A stretch of 64,000 bases of DNA. It comes from Comamonas sp009360615. GTDB taxonomy: Bacteria; Pseudomonadota; Gammaproteobacteria; Burkholderiales; Burkholderiaceae_C. Below, piece by piece: positions 35,801 to 43,225 of this stretch; position 1 is the first letter of the stretch; each line of letters begins with the position of its first letter. The stretch is taken from NCBI RefSeq assembly GCF_035784015.1, contig NZ_JALKOW010000001.1. One strand, 5' to 3'. A program made the position numbers and the translations under genes. Below the pieces are notes generated by a model that worked only from the letters and a program-made list of their open reading frames with translations, was not told the origin of the DNA and did no database searches.

Positions 35801-36115
35801 ACGGCCGGCAGCTTCCATGCGCCCATCTTCAATGTGGCCTGGCCCACGGGGGAGTTCGGCGCCATGGGCCTGGAAGGGGCGGTGCGGCTGGGCTTTCGCA
35901 AGGAACTCGAGGCATTGCCCGAGGGGGCTGAACGCGAAGCGCTGTTCCAGAAGCTGCTGGCCCAGCAGTACGCGCATGGCGAGGCCATGCACATGGCGGC
36001 CACGCTGGAGATCGACGCCGTCATCGACCCCGCAGACACCCGCGGCTGGCTGGTGCGGGGCCTGGCCGGCGCGCGCCTGCGCGAGGGCGAAAGCCGCTTT
36101 GTGGACACCTGGTAG
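32819..36115 (+). CDS. Single-chain biotin-dependent acyl-CoA carboxylase (BC-BCCP-CT)
   Basis: From ATG 32819 (MFKKVLIANRGEIALRIIRA) the protein has 1098 residues and contains three modules. Biotin carboxylase occupies about residues 1-450 (ATP-grasp GGGGGRGMRAV, HPGYGFLSENADF, EANPRLQVEHTITEE). The biotin carrier follows with EAMKM at 527-531, so Lys530 is biotinylated. A carboxyltransferase from about 590 on has GMGSINAAQFGAERSRAVVM and the LVDTPGFMVGPEIEKTA element. Most bacteria split these into two or three genes. It probably carboxylates the acyl-CoA made by the upstream synthetase. A GTG at 32780 is a longer but less likely start. The linker before the carrier is AT-richer and Asn-rich. 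Confidence 0.92.
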   Translation: MFKKVLIANRGEIALRIIRALQELGIASLSVYACDDAAAPHVLAADEAQALGASGPAAYLDGAQLLRIAQERGCDALHPGYGFLSENADFARACAAVGLRFIGPTPEQLALLGDKAKARALAQQCGVPLMPGSTEAVTLEQARQFFARQQADGASGIMIKAIGGGGGRGMRAVTEASEVAAAYQRCRSEAQAAFGVDGVYVERLMSNARHIEIQLLGDGSEWPMALGERECTLQRRFQKLVEIAPSPSLTQTLRERITADALRMAARLRYESLGTFEFLVDLQSESLPYVFIEANPRLQVEHTITEEVYGVDLVQAQIRIAAGDHFADLGLNADAPPRPRGYAVQWRINAETLDAHGHACPGSGRIAELHWPQGPGIRLDSHAQQGVSPSPHYDTLLAKLVVHSHAPRFEDVLRRSRRALAECRIAGLSTNLPLLQALALRPEMQDQDVHTRWLEAVLPQLVEAAEKIAANVNQTMNPALIGVESAENLAQAAPENAVLAPMPARIVQWSVAVGETVAKGAELGILEAMKMQHVLLAQDAGRIQALLAQPGSHVAQDQALLVLEPGLGDAAHAEEMPQRQDPDHIRADLRRVMDRHAFALDAARPEAMARRHAQGSRSARENIADLCDEGSFIEYGALAIAAQTRRRSLDDLVANTPADGMVTGMGSINAAQFGAERSRAVVMSYDATVLAGTQGARNHAKTDRMLGIALQQKRPVVLFAEGGGGRPGDTDTPVVAGLHVHTFAAYAALSGRVPVVGITHGRCFAGNAALLGCSDVIIATRSSNIGMGGPAMIEGGGLGVFRPEDVGPADVQHANGVIDILVDDEAQAVAAARHYLSFFQGCIDEWSAPDQRLLRQVVPEHRLRVYDTRAAMAGLVDEGSLLMLRSGFGAGIHTALARIEGRPVGLMANNPGHLGGAIDADAADKAARFMQLCNAHGIPIVSLVDTPGFMVGPEIEKTAQVRHVSRLFVVAAKLRVPYFSVVLRKGYGLGAMGMTAGSFHAPIFNVAWPTGEFGAMGLEGAVRLGFRKELEALPEGAEREALFQKLLAQQYAHGEAMHMAATLEIDAVIDPADTRGWLVRGLAGARLREGESRFVDTW

Positions 36116-36180
36116 AGGCAGGTGGAGATTCCGCATCTGCAGTGTTCGGTCGGCAGGAGTCAGCGATGTGAAAAGCGCTT

Positions 36181-36207
36181 GCAGCTCATGTTTTTGATAT
36201 GAGCTGC
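36181..36207 (+). repeat. Hairpin after the carboxylase gene
   Basis: GCAGCTCAT (36181-36189) pairs perfectly with ATGAGCTGC (36199-36207). The preceding GCGCTT gives GCGCTTGCAGCTC, resembling GCGCAAGCAGCTC at 41136-41148, so both may belong to one family of intergenic hairpins. It lies in the 200-base gap before the aminotransferase gene. It may serve as a transcription end. Confidence 0.5.
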
Positions 36208-36315
36208 ATATGCAAAGCCGTATTCCGGCTCATGCTAAGCTGAATGTCCTGCACCAGCGCCCCGGCGGCCCCGGGGTGACTTCGACTGCCCAGCTTTTGC
36301 GATTGGAGATACCCC

Positions 36316-37455
36316 ATGCCCGGACTATTGCCCGACGTCGACCCCGATGGCCTGCTTGAATTTTCGGTGGTCTATACCGACCGGGCGCTCAACCACATGT
36401 CGAAAAAATTCGTGGGCGTGATGCAGGACATCCTGGGCATGCTCAAGGAGGTCTATCACGCCCACACGGCCGTGCTGATTCCCGGCAGCGGCACGTTCGG
36501 CATGGAAGCCGTGGCGCGCCAGTTCGCCAACCGCGAGCGGGTGCTGATCGTGCGCAACGGCTGGTTCAGCTACCGCTGGACGCAGATCTTCGATGCTGAT
36601 GCGGGCCTGGGCGGCGGCTCCGTGGTCTGCAAGGCGCGCAAGCAGGGCGAGGGCAGCCAGGACCCCTGGGCGCCATGTCCGGCGGAGGATGTGGCCGAGA
36701 CCATTCGCGTTGAGCGCCCCAAGGTGGTGTTTGCCCCGCATGTGGAGACGGCCAGCGGCATCATGCTGCCCGACGAATACCTGCGCACCGTCGCCGATGC
36801 CGCACACGAGGTCGGCGCGCTGTTCGTGCTGGACTGCGTGGCCTCGGGCGCCATGTGGGTCGATATGGAGAAAACCGGCGTGGACGTGCTGATCTCGGCT
36901 CCGCAGAAGGGCTGGAGCAGCTCGCCCTGCTGCGCCATGGTCATGCTCTCGGCGCGCGCCCGCGAGGCCATAGAGCACACGCAAAGCTCCAGCTTCTCCT
37001 GCGACCTGAAGAAATGGATGCAGATTGCCGAGGGTTACGAAAAAGGCCAGCATGCCTATCACACCACCATGCCGACCGATGCGCTGCTGCGCCTGCGCGA
37101 CGTGATGCTGGAGACGCGCGAGTACGGCTTTGCCAAGGTGCGCGAAGAACAGATGGAGCTGGGGCGCAAGGTGCGCGAGCTGCTGCAGTCGCGCGGCTTT
37201 CCCAGCGTGGCCGCCGAGGGCTACAAGGCCCCGGGCGTGGTCGTGAGCTACACCACGGATGCTGAGATCCAGAGCGGCCGCGCCTTTCTCAAGGTCGGCC
37301 TGCAGACCGCCTCGGGCGTGCCGCTGCAATGCGATGAAGGCCCTGACTTCAAGACCTTCCGCATCGGCCTGTTCGGCCTGGACAAATGGCATGACGCGGA
37401 TCGCTCCGTGGCGCATCTGTCCAAGGCGCTGGACGATATCGGCATCGCCGGCTGA
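36316..37455 (+). CDS. Class V aminotransferase (serine-glyoxylate/alanine-glyoxylate type)
   Basis: The 379-residue PLP enzyme reads MPGLLPDVDPDGLLEFSVVY. PLP is held by Lys198 in SAPQKGWSSSPCCAMVML, and the pocket includes the VLIPGSGTFGMEAVARQFAN loop and VLDCVASGAMWVDMEKTGVD. Family members transfer amino groups from serine, alanine or phosphonates to glyoxylate or pyruvate. The start follows TTGGAGATACCCC. It stands alone, followed by a terminator, so no pathway is given by context. Confidence 0.87.
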   Translation: MPGLLPDVDPDGLLEFSVVYTDRALNHMSKKFVGVMQDILGMLKEVYHAHTAVLIPGSGTFGMEAVARQFANRERVLIVRNGWFSYRWTQIFDADAGLGGGSVVCKARKQGEGSQDPWAPCPAEDVAETIRVERPKVVFAPHVETASGIMLPDEYLRTVADAAHEVGALFVLDCVASGAMWVDMEKTGVDVLISAPQKGWSSSPCCAMVMLSARAREAIEHTQSSSFSCDLKKWMQIAEGYEKGQHAYHTTMPTDALLRLRDVMLETREYGFAKVREEQMELGRKVRELLQSRGFPSVAAEGYKAPGVVVSYTTDAEIQSGRAFLKVGLQTASGVPLQCDEGPDFKTFRIGLFGLDKWHDADRSVAHLSKALDDIGIAG

Positions 37456-37499
37456 GTCCAAATGCGGCCTGCGGCATGGGGCCGTGACATTTTTTTCGA

Positions 37500-37530
37500 C
37501 CCGACTTCGTACTAAAGTCGGGTTTTGTTC
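37500..37530 (+). terminator. Intrinsic terminator after the class V aminotransferase
   Basis: CCCGACTT (37500-37507) pairs with AAGTCGGG (37515-37522) around loop CGTACTA, followed by TTTTGTTC. A T-run also stands before the hairpin. It separates the aminotransferase from the FKBP gene starting at 37547. Confidence 0.82.
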
Positions 37531-37546
37531 ATTCAGCGCATCCGAT

Positions 37547-37957
37547 ATGAAAAAAGCAATCTCCGTGATCGGGCTTGTATGGGCCATCGGTGCTGGCGCA
37601 GTGGTTCATGCTGCGCCGGTCACGACCGCCAGCGGTCTGATCTATGAAAGCCTGGTGGAAGGCACGGGCCCCAGCCCCAAGGCGACGGACACCGTCAAGG
37701 TGCATTACCGTGGCTACTTCCCGGATACCGGCAAGGAGTTTGACAGCTCCTATGCACGCAAGCAGCCCATCGAGTTTCCGCTCAATGGCGTGATCCCTTG
37801 CTGGACCGAGGGCGTGCAGAAGATGAAGGTCGGCGGCAAGGCCAGATTCACCTGCCCGCCAGCCATTGCCTACGGCACACGCGGCGCGGGCCGTGCCGTA
37901 CCGCCCAATGCCACGCTCAACTTCGATGTGGAGCTGCTGGGCATCCAGGGGCGCTGA
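37547..37957 (+). CDS. Exported FKBP-type peptidyl-prolyl cis-trans isomerase
   Basis: The 136-residue protein has a signal peptide (ISVIGLVWAIGAGAVVHA, cleavage near residue 22) and one FKBP domain. Core elements are DTVKVHYRGYFPDTGKEFDS, PLNGVIPCWTEGVQKMKVGG and FTCPPAIAYGTRGAG. It should speed proline isomerisation in the periplasm. The two cysteines could form a disulphide. It abuts the convergent norR gene with no spacer: the stop ends at 37957 and the norR stop at 37958. Confidence 0.9.
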   Translation: MKKAISVIGLVWAIGAGAVVHAAPVTTASGLIYESLVEGTGPSPKATDTVKVHYRGYFPDTGKEFDSSYARKQPIEFPLNGVIPCWTEGVQKMKVGGKARFTCPPAIAYGTRGAGRAVPPNATLNFDVELLGIQGR

Positions 37958-39544
37958 TCAAGGCCTTGCAATCTGCAGCCGCCTGGCCAGGCGCTGCAGA
38001 TTGGCGCGATCGAGCTGCAGCTCGCGCGCTGCGGCAGCCCAGCTGCCCCGGTGGCGGGCCAGGCTGGCGCTGACCAGCTGGCGCTCATAGGCGCTGACAG
38101 CGGCTCGCAGGCCACCCTCAGGTGCTGCAGCCGGCGTGGCCGCGTCCATGGACCCGGCAGCTTGTGTGGTGAGCGGCGTTTCGGTTCGCTCCCCGAGATC
38201 GGCCAGTCCCAGCGTCACGATGCGCAGCCTGGCCCCGCTGCGACCGGAGCTGCCGTCATGGCGGCTCAGGGCCTTGAGCACGGCGCGGCTGATGCAGTGC
38301 TCCAGCTCGCGTACATTGCCGCTCCAGCTGCGATGGAGCAAGGCCGCCTGTGCGGCTGCATCCATGCGCAGGCCACCGAGCCTGAGCCTGGAGCGATTCT
38401 CCTCGAGAAAATAGCCCGCCAGCTGCAGAACGTCGCTGTCGCGCTCGCGCAGCGGCGGCACATGGAGCGGATAGACGTTGAGGCGGTGATAGAAGTCTGC
38501 ACGCATGCGGCCGGCGTCGACTTCTGCGGCCAGATCGCGGTTGGTGGCGGCGATCACGCGCACATCCACATGGTGCTCCCGGTCGGAGCCGAGGCGTTGC
38601 AGCTGACCGCTTTGCAGCACGCGCAGCAGCTTGGCCTGCACAGGCAGCGAGAGCTCGCCGACCTCGTCGAGGAACAGCGTTCCCTGATGTGCCTGCTCGA
38701 ACTTGCCGCTGCGCTCGCTCAGCGCTCCGGTGAAGGCCCCGCGCACATGGCCGAACAGCTCGCTCTCGACCAGATTGTCGGGCAGGGCTGCGCAGTTGAT
38801 GCTGATCATGGGCTTGTTGGCGCGGTCTGACTGCGCATGCACGGCCTGGGCCACCAGCTCCTTGCCGGTGCCAGTTTCGCCGGTGATGAGTACGCACAGA
38901 TCGCTGGCGGCGACCAGGGCAATGTCTTTTTGCAGCTGGCGCATGACGGGGCTTGCGCCCTGCAGTCCGCGCTCCGGCGGCGCGGCTGGACTGGCCGAGC
39001 CGGTGGCGCCGCGCGCGAGTTGCGACAGCTGCTGCACGCGCTCGGCCGTGGCCACGGTGGCCGCAGCCAGGTTGCTGAAGGCCTGGAGCATGGCCAGCGC
39101 CGCAGGGGCGGCAAAGCGGCCCGGCTCCATTGCGTCCAGCGTCAGCAGGCCCCAGGGCAGGCCGCCCAGCTGCAGCACGCAGCCCATGCAGTCATGCACA
39201 TGCAGCTCGCCGATGGCCTGGCCCTTGTGCGCTACCAGCCCGTCATAGGGGTCGGGCAGGGGGCTGTCGGGCTCGAAGCGCATGGCCTGGCCGGCCGCCA
39301 GCAACTGGGCAAAGCGCGGATGCTCGGCCAGGCGAAAGCGTCGGCCCAGCGTGTCCGGCATCAGGCCGTCGATCGCCATGGGGCGCAGCCATTCGCCTTC
39401 CAGTTTCAGCAGGGCGACGGCATCGGCGGGCAGCAGATTGCGCAGCGCCGCCAGCAGGCGGCGCAGGCGTTCGCGCTCGGGCAGGTCCTGGGCCAGATCG
39501 GCGATCAGCGGGCTGACAGCATTGAGAATGTGGGATGTTGTCAT
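37958..39544 (-). CDS. norR: Nitric-oxide-responsive sigma-54 activator NorR
   Basis: From ATG 39544 (MTTSHILNAVSPLIADLAQD) the protein has 528 residues. An N-terminal GAF domain (1 to about 170) should hold the non-haem iron that senses NO; H117-x-C119 and D137 (in GLLTLDAM) align in spacing with the iron-site residues of E. coli NorR. The AAA+ domain has Walker A GETGTGKE, the sigma-54 loop GAFTGA and LFLDEVGELSLPVQAKLLRV. A Fis-type helix-turn-helix ends the protein (SWAAAARELQLDRANLQRLA). ATG 39565 is an alternative start. It is divergent from hmp. Confidence 0.94.
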   Translation of the reverse strand: MTTSHILNAVSPLIADLAQDLPERERLRRLLAALRNLLPADAVALLKLEGEWLRPMAIDGLMPDTLGRRFRLAEHPRFAQLLAAGQAMRFEPDSPLPDPYDGLVAHKGQAIGELHVHDCMGCVLQLGGLPWGLLTLDAMEPGRFAAPAALAMLQAFSNLAAATVATAERVQQLSQLARGATGSASPAAPPERGLQGASPVMRQLQKDIALVAASDLCVLITGETGTGKELVAQAVHAQSDRANKPMISINCAALPDNLVESELFGHVRGAFTGALSERSGKFEQAHQGTLFLDEVGELSLPVQAKLLRVLQSGQLQRLGSDREHHVDVRVIAATNRDLAAEVDAGRMRADFYHRLNVYPLHVPPLRERDSDVLQLAGYFLEENRSRLRLGGLRMDAAAQAALLHRSWSGNVRELEHCISRAVLKALSRHDGSSGRSGARLRIVTLGLADLGERTETPLTTQAAGSMDAATPAAAPEGGLRAAVSAYERQLVSASLARHRGSWAAAARELQLDRANLQRLARRLQIARP

Positions 39545-39560
39545 AACGACAGCGTTCGGT

Positions 39561-39596
39561 GTCAATAAGACATTGATTGAGCAATGTCATATTGAC
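39561..39596. promoter_or_regulatory. NorR-type enhancer sites
   Basis: GTCATATTGAC (39586-39596) matches the GTCA-N3-TGAC pattern I associate with NorR enhancers. GTCAATAAGAC (39561-39571) is a near match, and GACATTG (39569-39575) with CAATGTC (39582-39588) forms a further inverted repeat spanning between them. The cluster lies about 40 bases upstream of the -24 element, a normal distance for a sigma-54 activator that reaches the promoter by looping. Confidence 0.7.
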
Positions 39597-39637
39597 GCAT
39601 ATTCCTGCAAGCCATTGTTTTGCAGTGGTATTGAGGC

Positions 39638-39653
39638 TGGCATGCTGCTTGCA
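39638..39653 (+). promoter_or_regulatory. Sigma-54 promoter of hmp
   Basis: TGGCAT-GCTGC-TTGCA gives GG and GC with the invariant 10-base spacing of sigma-54 promoters (consensus TGGCAC-N5-TTGCA). The predicted transcript starts near 39664, about 40 bases before the hmp ATG. With the adjacent norR this explains NO-induced expression. Confidence 0.85.
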
Positions 39654-39703
39654 CTCACTGGTACAAGCCTTGCAGCTGGCAAGGCAGCAACCAGGAGATT
39701 TGC

Positions 39704-40882
39704 ATGCTTACCGAACGTCAACGCGAGATCGTCAAGGCCACCGTGCCGCTGCTGGAAACCGGCGGCGAGGCGCTGATCACGCATTTCTACCAGACCATGC
39801 TGGGCGAATACCCCGAGGTGCGTCCGCTGTTCAACCAGGCGCACCAGCAAAGCGGTGCCCAGCCGCGCGCCCTGGCGCACAGCGTGCTGATGTATGCCAA
39901 GAACATCGACCGCCTGGAAAACCTGGGCAATCTGCCCGCGCAAATCATCAACAAGCATGTGGCGCTGCAGGTGCAGGCCGAGCATTACCCCATCGTGGGC
40001 GCCTGCCTGCTGAGGGCCATTCGCGAAGTGCTGGGTGCCGAGATCGCCACGGACGAGGTGATCGCCGCCTGGGCGGCTGCCTATCAGCAGCTGGCCGATA
40101 TCCTGATCGCGGCCGAGCGCAGCGTGTACGAGCAGACGGCTGCCGCCGAAGGCGGCTGGCGAGGTGCGCGCGCCTTCAAGCTGGTGCGCAAAGAGGCCGA
40201 AAGCGCTGAGATCACGTCCTTCTATCTGGAACCCGTGGACGGCGGCGCGGTGATCGCCCACCAGCCCGGCCAGTACATCGGCCTTTGCGTGGTGGTCGAC
40301 GGCCTGGAGCAGCGCCGCAACTATTCGCTGTCGGCACCTGCGAACGGCAGGAGCTATCGCATCAGCGTCAAGCGCGAGGCCGGAGGCAAGGTCTCCAACC
40401 ATCTGCACGACCAGCTGCACGTGGGCGATACGCTGGAGCTGTTTCCGCCGGCCGGCCATTTCACCTTGCAGGCTGGCGCCAGGCCCCTGGTGCTGATCAG
40501 CGGCGGTGTGGGCATCACGCCCACGCTGCCCATGCTGCAGGCGGCGCTGCCCACGGGTCGCGAGATCACCTTCATCCACTGCGCGCGTGATCGCGGCGTG
40601 CATGCCTTTCGCGAGAAGATCGATGCTCTGGCCAGTCGCCACGAGCAGCTCACGCGCCGCTATTGCTACGACCAGGCGGACGCGGGCGACGAAGTCGACG
40701 CCCAGGGCCTGCTGAACACCGACCGACTGGCCCAGTGGCTGCCCGCCTCGCGCGATGCCGATGTCTACTTCCTGGGCCCGCGCGGCTTCATGCACAGCGT
40801 CAGGCAATCGCTGCGCGAGCTGGGCGTGCCCGACGCCCAGGTGCACTACGAGTTCTTTGGCCCGGCCGAAGCCCTGGCTTGA
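39704..40882 (+). CDS. hmp: Flavohaemoglobin, nitric oxide dioxygenase
   Basis: The 392-residue enzyme converts NO and oxygen to nitrate using NAD(P)H. The globin domain carries the B10 tyrosine Tyr29, distal Gln53 and proximal haem ligand His85 (INKHVALQVQAEH). The FAD domain has RRNYSLSAPANG and the NAD domain LISGGVGITPTLPML, ending HYEFFGP. The start follows CCAGGAGATTTGC. It is transcribed from a sigma-54 promoter and divergent from its regulator norR. Confidence 0.96.
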   Translation: MLTERQREIVKATVPLLETGGEALITHFYQTMLGEYPEVRPLFNQAHQQSGAQPRALAHSVLMYAKNIDRLENLGNLPAQIINKHVALQVQAEHYPIVGACLLRAIREVLGAEIATDEVIAAWAAAYQQLADILIAAERSVYEQTAAAEGGWRGARAFKLVRKEAESAEITSFYLEPVDGGAVIAHQPGQYIGLCVVVDGLEQRRNYSLSAPANGRSYRISVKREAGGKVSNHLHDQLHVGDTLELFPPAGHFTLQAGARPLVLISGGVGITPTLPMLQAALPTGREITFIHCARDRGVHAFREKIDALASRHEQLTRRYCYDQADAGDEVDAQGLLNTDRLAQWLPASRDADVYFLGPRGFMHSVRQSLRELGVPDAQVHYEFFGPAEALA

Positions 40883-40892
40883 CGTTATCGCA

Positions 40893-41008
40893 CCCCCCTG
40901 AGCGGTTTTGCCTAGGCGGCCCCACCGCTTCCCCCTCTCTCTACGCGCTGCGCGCTAGGGGAGGGGGACGACACCGTCACTGCGGGGCGGCCCTTGCTCG
41001 GTGTCCCT
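40893..41008 (+). repeat. Stop-proximal GC-rich repeat after hmp
   Basis: Starting CCCCCCTGAGCGGTTTTGCC, the element includes CTTCCCCCTCTCTCTACGCG followed by CTGCGCGCTAGGGGAGGGGGA, and ends GGGGCGGCCCTTGCTCGGTG. It is the best match to the copy at 28771-28875. It occupies the first part of the 383-base gap between hmp and the DUF3297 gene, in the sense of hmp. Confidence 0.82.
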
Positions 41009-41065
41009 CGTTTTGGGCGCGCCGGTTTTGAGCGCTGTGATCTGCAAACCAATGGGTGCTCATAA

Positions 41066-41155
41066 AAAAAGAGCTACTAGCGCATTTTATTACTAGGTTT
41101 CAGTGCTTGAAGCATTTGAAATCCATGTAAATAAAGCGCAAGCAGCTCTCTTTAT
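41066..41155. repeat. AT-rich inverted repeat in the hmp-DUF3297 gap
   Basis: GAGCTACTAGCGC (41071-41083) and GCGCAAGCAGCTC (41136-41148) form an imperfect inverted repeat (11 of 13 positions pair), enclosing AT-rich sequence and flanked by A- and T-runs. It could terminate transcripts from both sides of this convergent gap. The motif resembles intergenic repeats I recall as frequent in Comamonadaceae. Confidence 0.6.
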
Positions 41156-41202
41156 TGAGGCGGCGATTGGGCTCATTGCTCTTTGAACTGGGCGAACGCC
41201 CA

Positions 41203-41262
41203 GTGAGAGACATCGAGCAAAGGCCTGGTGGGCGGGGCCGCCCCGGCGCGCAAGCGCCTCGG
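41203..41262 (-). repeat. Degenerate stop-proximal repeat after the DUF3297 gene
   Basis: On the minus strand the bases directly after the DUF3297 stop read CCCCCGAGGCGC, then GGGGCGGCCCCGCCC and CCTTTGCTCGATGTCTCTC, a decayed form of the CGGCCCTTGCTCGGTGTCCCTC end. The sense again follows the upstream gene. It is the least certain of the copies that retain this end. Confidence 0.5.
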
Positions 41263-41265
41263 GGG

Positions 41266-41511
41266 TCAACGGTAATACGCTTCGACCGTGCCCTTGAGCT
41301 TGATCAGCAGGGGCTTGCCCTTGCGGTCCAGGGTCTTGCCGGCGGGCACCTTGACCCAGCCTTCGCTGACGCAGTATTCCTCGACGTCAAAGCGATCCTT
41401 GCCGTTGAAACGGATGCCGATGTCGTGCTCGAACACGGCGGCCACATGGTGGGGGCTGCGAGGGTCAACGGACAGATGGTCTGGCAGTTCGGGGCGGGTG
41501 GCTTCGGTCAT
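41266..41511 (-). CDS. DUF3297 family protein
   Basis: The 81-residue protein (start ATG 41511, MTEATRPELPDHLSVDPRSP) is a compact, highly conserved small protein of unknown function. Recognisable segments are HHVAAVFEHDIGIRFNGKDR and EGWVKVPAGKTLDRKGKPLL. The upstream ATG 41604 would add 31 residues outside the conserved region and is rejected. CGAGAAATC stands before the start. It is divergent from the DUF445 gene. Confidence 0.9.
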   Translation of the reverse strand: MTEATRPELPDHLSVDPRSPHHVAAVFEHDIGIRFNGKDRFDVEEYCVSEGWVKVPAGKTLDRKGKPLLIKLKGTVEAYYR

Positions 41512-41663
41512 GATTTCTCGAGAGTCAGGGAATACAGGAGCGCTATTTTCGGTGCAATTGCAAAAGCCTGCCGCCGGTTGCCGCAATGGCGCAGCGAAGG
41601 CCATGCGTGTCCATCGGGGCCGCAGGCATAGGCGAGCCGGTCCGACTCGCCTATGCTGGCGCC

Positions 41664-42989
41664 ATGCTTACCGAAGAACAACGCCTGACCCTGCAGCGCG
41701 CCAAGCGGCTGCCGCTGATTTTGCTGCTGCTGGTGACGGCCGGCTTCATCGCCACCGCGCTGGCCGGCGCACGCTGGGGGATCGAGGGCCGGGCCGTTCC
41801 GCTGTGGCTGGTGTGTCTGCGGGCCATCTGCGAGGCCGCCATGGTAGGGGCGCTGGCCGACTGGTTTGCGGTCTCGGCGCTGTTCCGCCATATTCCTCTG
41901 CCTCTGGTAGGGCGGCACACGGCCATCATCCCGCGCAACAAGGATCGCATCGGGCGCAACCTGGCCACTTTCGTGCGCGACAAGTTCCTCGATGCGCCTT
42001 CGCTGGTGGCGCTGATCGAGCGCCACAACCCTGCCCAGGCGCTGGCCGACTGGCTGACGGCCCCCGCCAACAGCCAGCTGCTGGGCAGGCAGGTGGCGCG
42101 GCTGGCGCTGGCTGCGCTGGAGATGGTGCAGGACAAGCAGGTCGAGAAGTTTCTGACCCAGTCGCTCAAGGCCGTGATGCAGCATGTGGATCTGTCGCGC
42201 GCTGCCGCATCGCTGCTGTCGGGGCTGACGGCGGGCGGGCGTCACCAGGAGGTGCTCGACGATGTGCTGGCGCGCATCAGCCGCGTGCTGCGCCAGGAGC
42301 AGACCCATGTGCTGATGGCCCAGACCATCGTGCTTTGGCTCAAGCGAGAGCACCCGATCAAGGAAAAAATGCTGCCCACGGACTGGCTCAGCGACAAGGG
42401 CGCCAGCGTGATTGCCAGTGCCCTCGACAGTCTGCTGCAGGACGTGGCCCGGAACCCCGGCCACCGTCTGCGCCAGGCCTTTGACAGCTCCGTGCAGCGC
42501 CTGATCGACGGTCTGCAGCATGACCCTGCCTATGCCGAACGGGTGGAGACACTGCGCAACTACCTGCTGCATGACGAGAAGCTGGCGCTCTATCTGCGCG
42601 AGCTGTGGGCGGGCTGGCGCGCCAGGCTGGAGCACGACCTGGCCGACGAGAACTCGGCCATGGCCCGCCGCGCCGCCGTGATGGGGCGCTGGCTGGGCCA
42701 GGCGCTGGCGCATGACGAGGCGCTGCGCAGCTCCATGAACGAGCGCCTCAAGCGCTGGGCGACTGCGCTGGCACCCGATGTCTCGCAATTCATCGCCCGC
42801 CATATAGCCGACACGGTGCAGCGCTGGGATGCCGGGCAACTGGCCACGCTGATCGAGGCGCATATCGGCAAGGATCTGCAGTACATACGCATCAACGGCA
42901 CGCTGGTGGGCGGTGCCATCGGCTTGCTGCTGTTTCTGATCTCGCATGCCGCGGCCTTGTGGCGCAGCCTGCTGGCCTGGCTGGGATAG
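41664..42989 (+). CDS. DUF445 family membrane protein (YjiN-like)
   Basis: From ATG 41664 (MLTEEQRLTLQRAKRLPLIL) the protein has 441 residues. One or two hydrophobic segments at the N-terminus (LPLILLLLVTAGFIATALAG, LVCLRAICEAAMVGALADWF) and one at the C-terminus (LVGGAIGLLLFLISHAAALW) flank a long helical region. The motif EAAMVGALADWFAVSALFRH, then IPLPLVGRHTAIIPRNKDRI, defines DUF445. Its role is unknown; an envelope function is often assumed. An upstream ATG at 41586 overlaps the divergent promoter and is less likely. Confidence 0.9.
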   Translation: MLTEEQRLTLQRAKRLPLILLLLVTAGFIATALAGARWGIEGRAVPLWLVCLRAICEAAMVGALADWFAVSALFRHIPLPLVGRHTAIIPRNKDRIGRNLATFVRDKFLDAPSLVALIERHNPAQALADWLTAPANSQLLGRQVARLALAALEMVQDKQVEKFLTQSLKAVMQHVDLSRAAASLLSGLTAGGRHQEVLDDVLARISRVLRQEQTHVLMAQTIVLWLKREHPIKEKMLPTDWLSDKGASVIASALDSLLQDVARNPGHRLRQAFDSSVQRLIDGLQHDPAYAERVETLRNYLLHDEKLALYLRELWAGWRARLEHDLADENSAMARRAAVMGRWLGQALAHDEALRSSMNERLKRWATALAPDVSQFIARHIADTVQRWDAGQLATLIEAHIGKDLQYIRINGTLVGGAIGLLLFLISHAAALWRSLLAWLG

Positions 42990-43225
42990 CGCGCAGGCCT
43001 GGTCAACTGCGGGATGCAGTTCCACGCGACCGCAGTTCTTCGAGAAACGTGGTCTTGGAGTGCTTGTGATGGTCCCTCTGGAGCGGACGCTGTTCGCAAC
43101 GGGAAGGCCTTGGCGCAATCCTGGGCTCAGCCAGGCACGCCCATCGAAGGACCCTATGCCGCAGAGCCCTGTGCATCAGCGCATCGAAAACCCTTGTTTC
43201 ATGCGTTGCCAGCGATCAAGAACCA
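42990..43225. other. Non-coding gap after the DUF445 gene
   Basis: This 236-base convergent gap holds no gene I can support. Several short frames cross it but have skewed composition and no ribosome binding site. No clear terminator is visible. Confidence 0.4.

Noticed and set aside
32804..36136. A 1110-codon open frame on the minus strand opposite the carboxylase gene
   Set aside because: It mirrors a gene with clear biotin carboxylase motifs. Long antisense frames are expected in GC-rich DNA, and its protein is rich in His and Gln without any domain.
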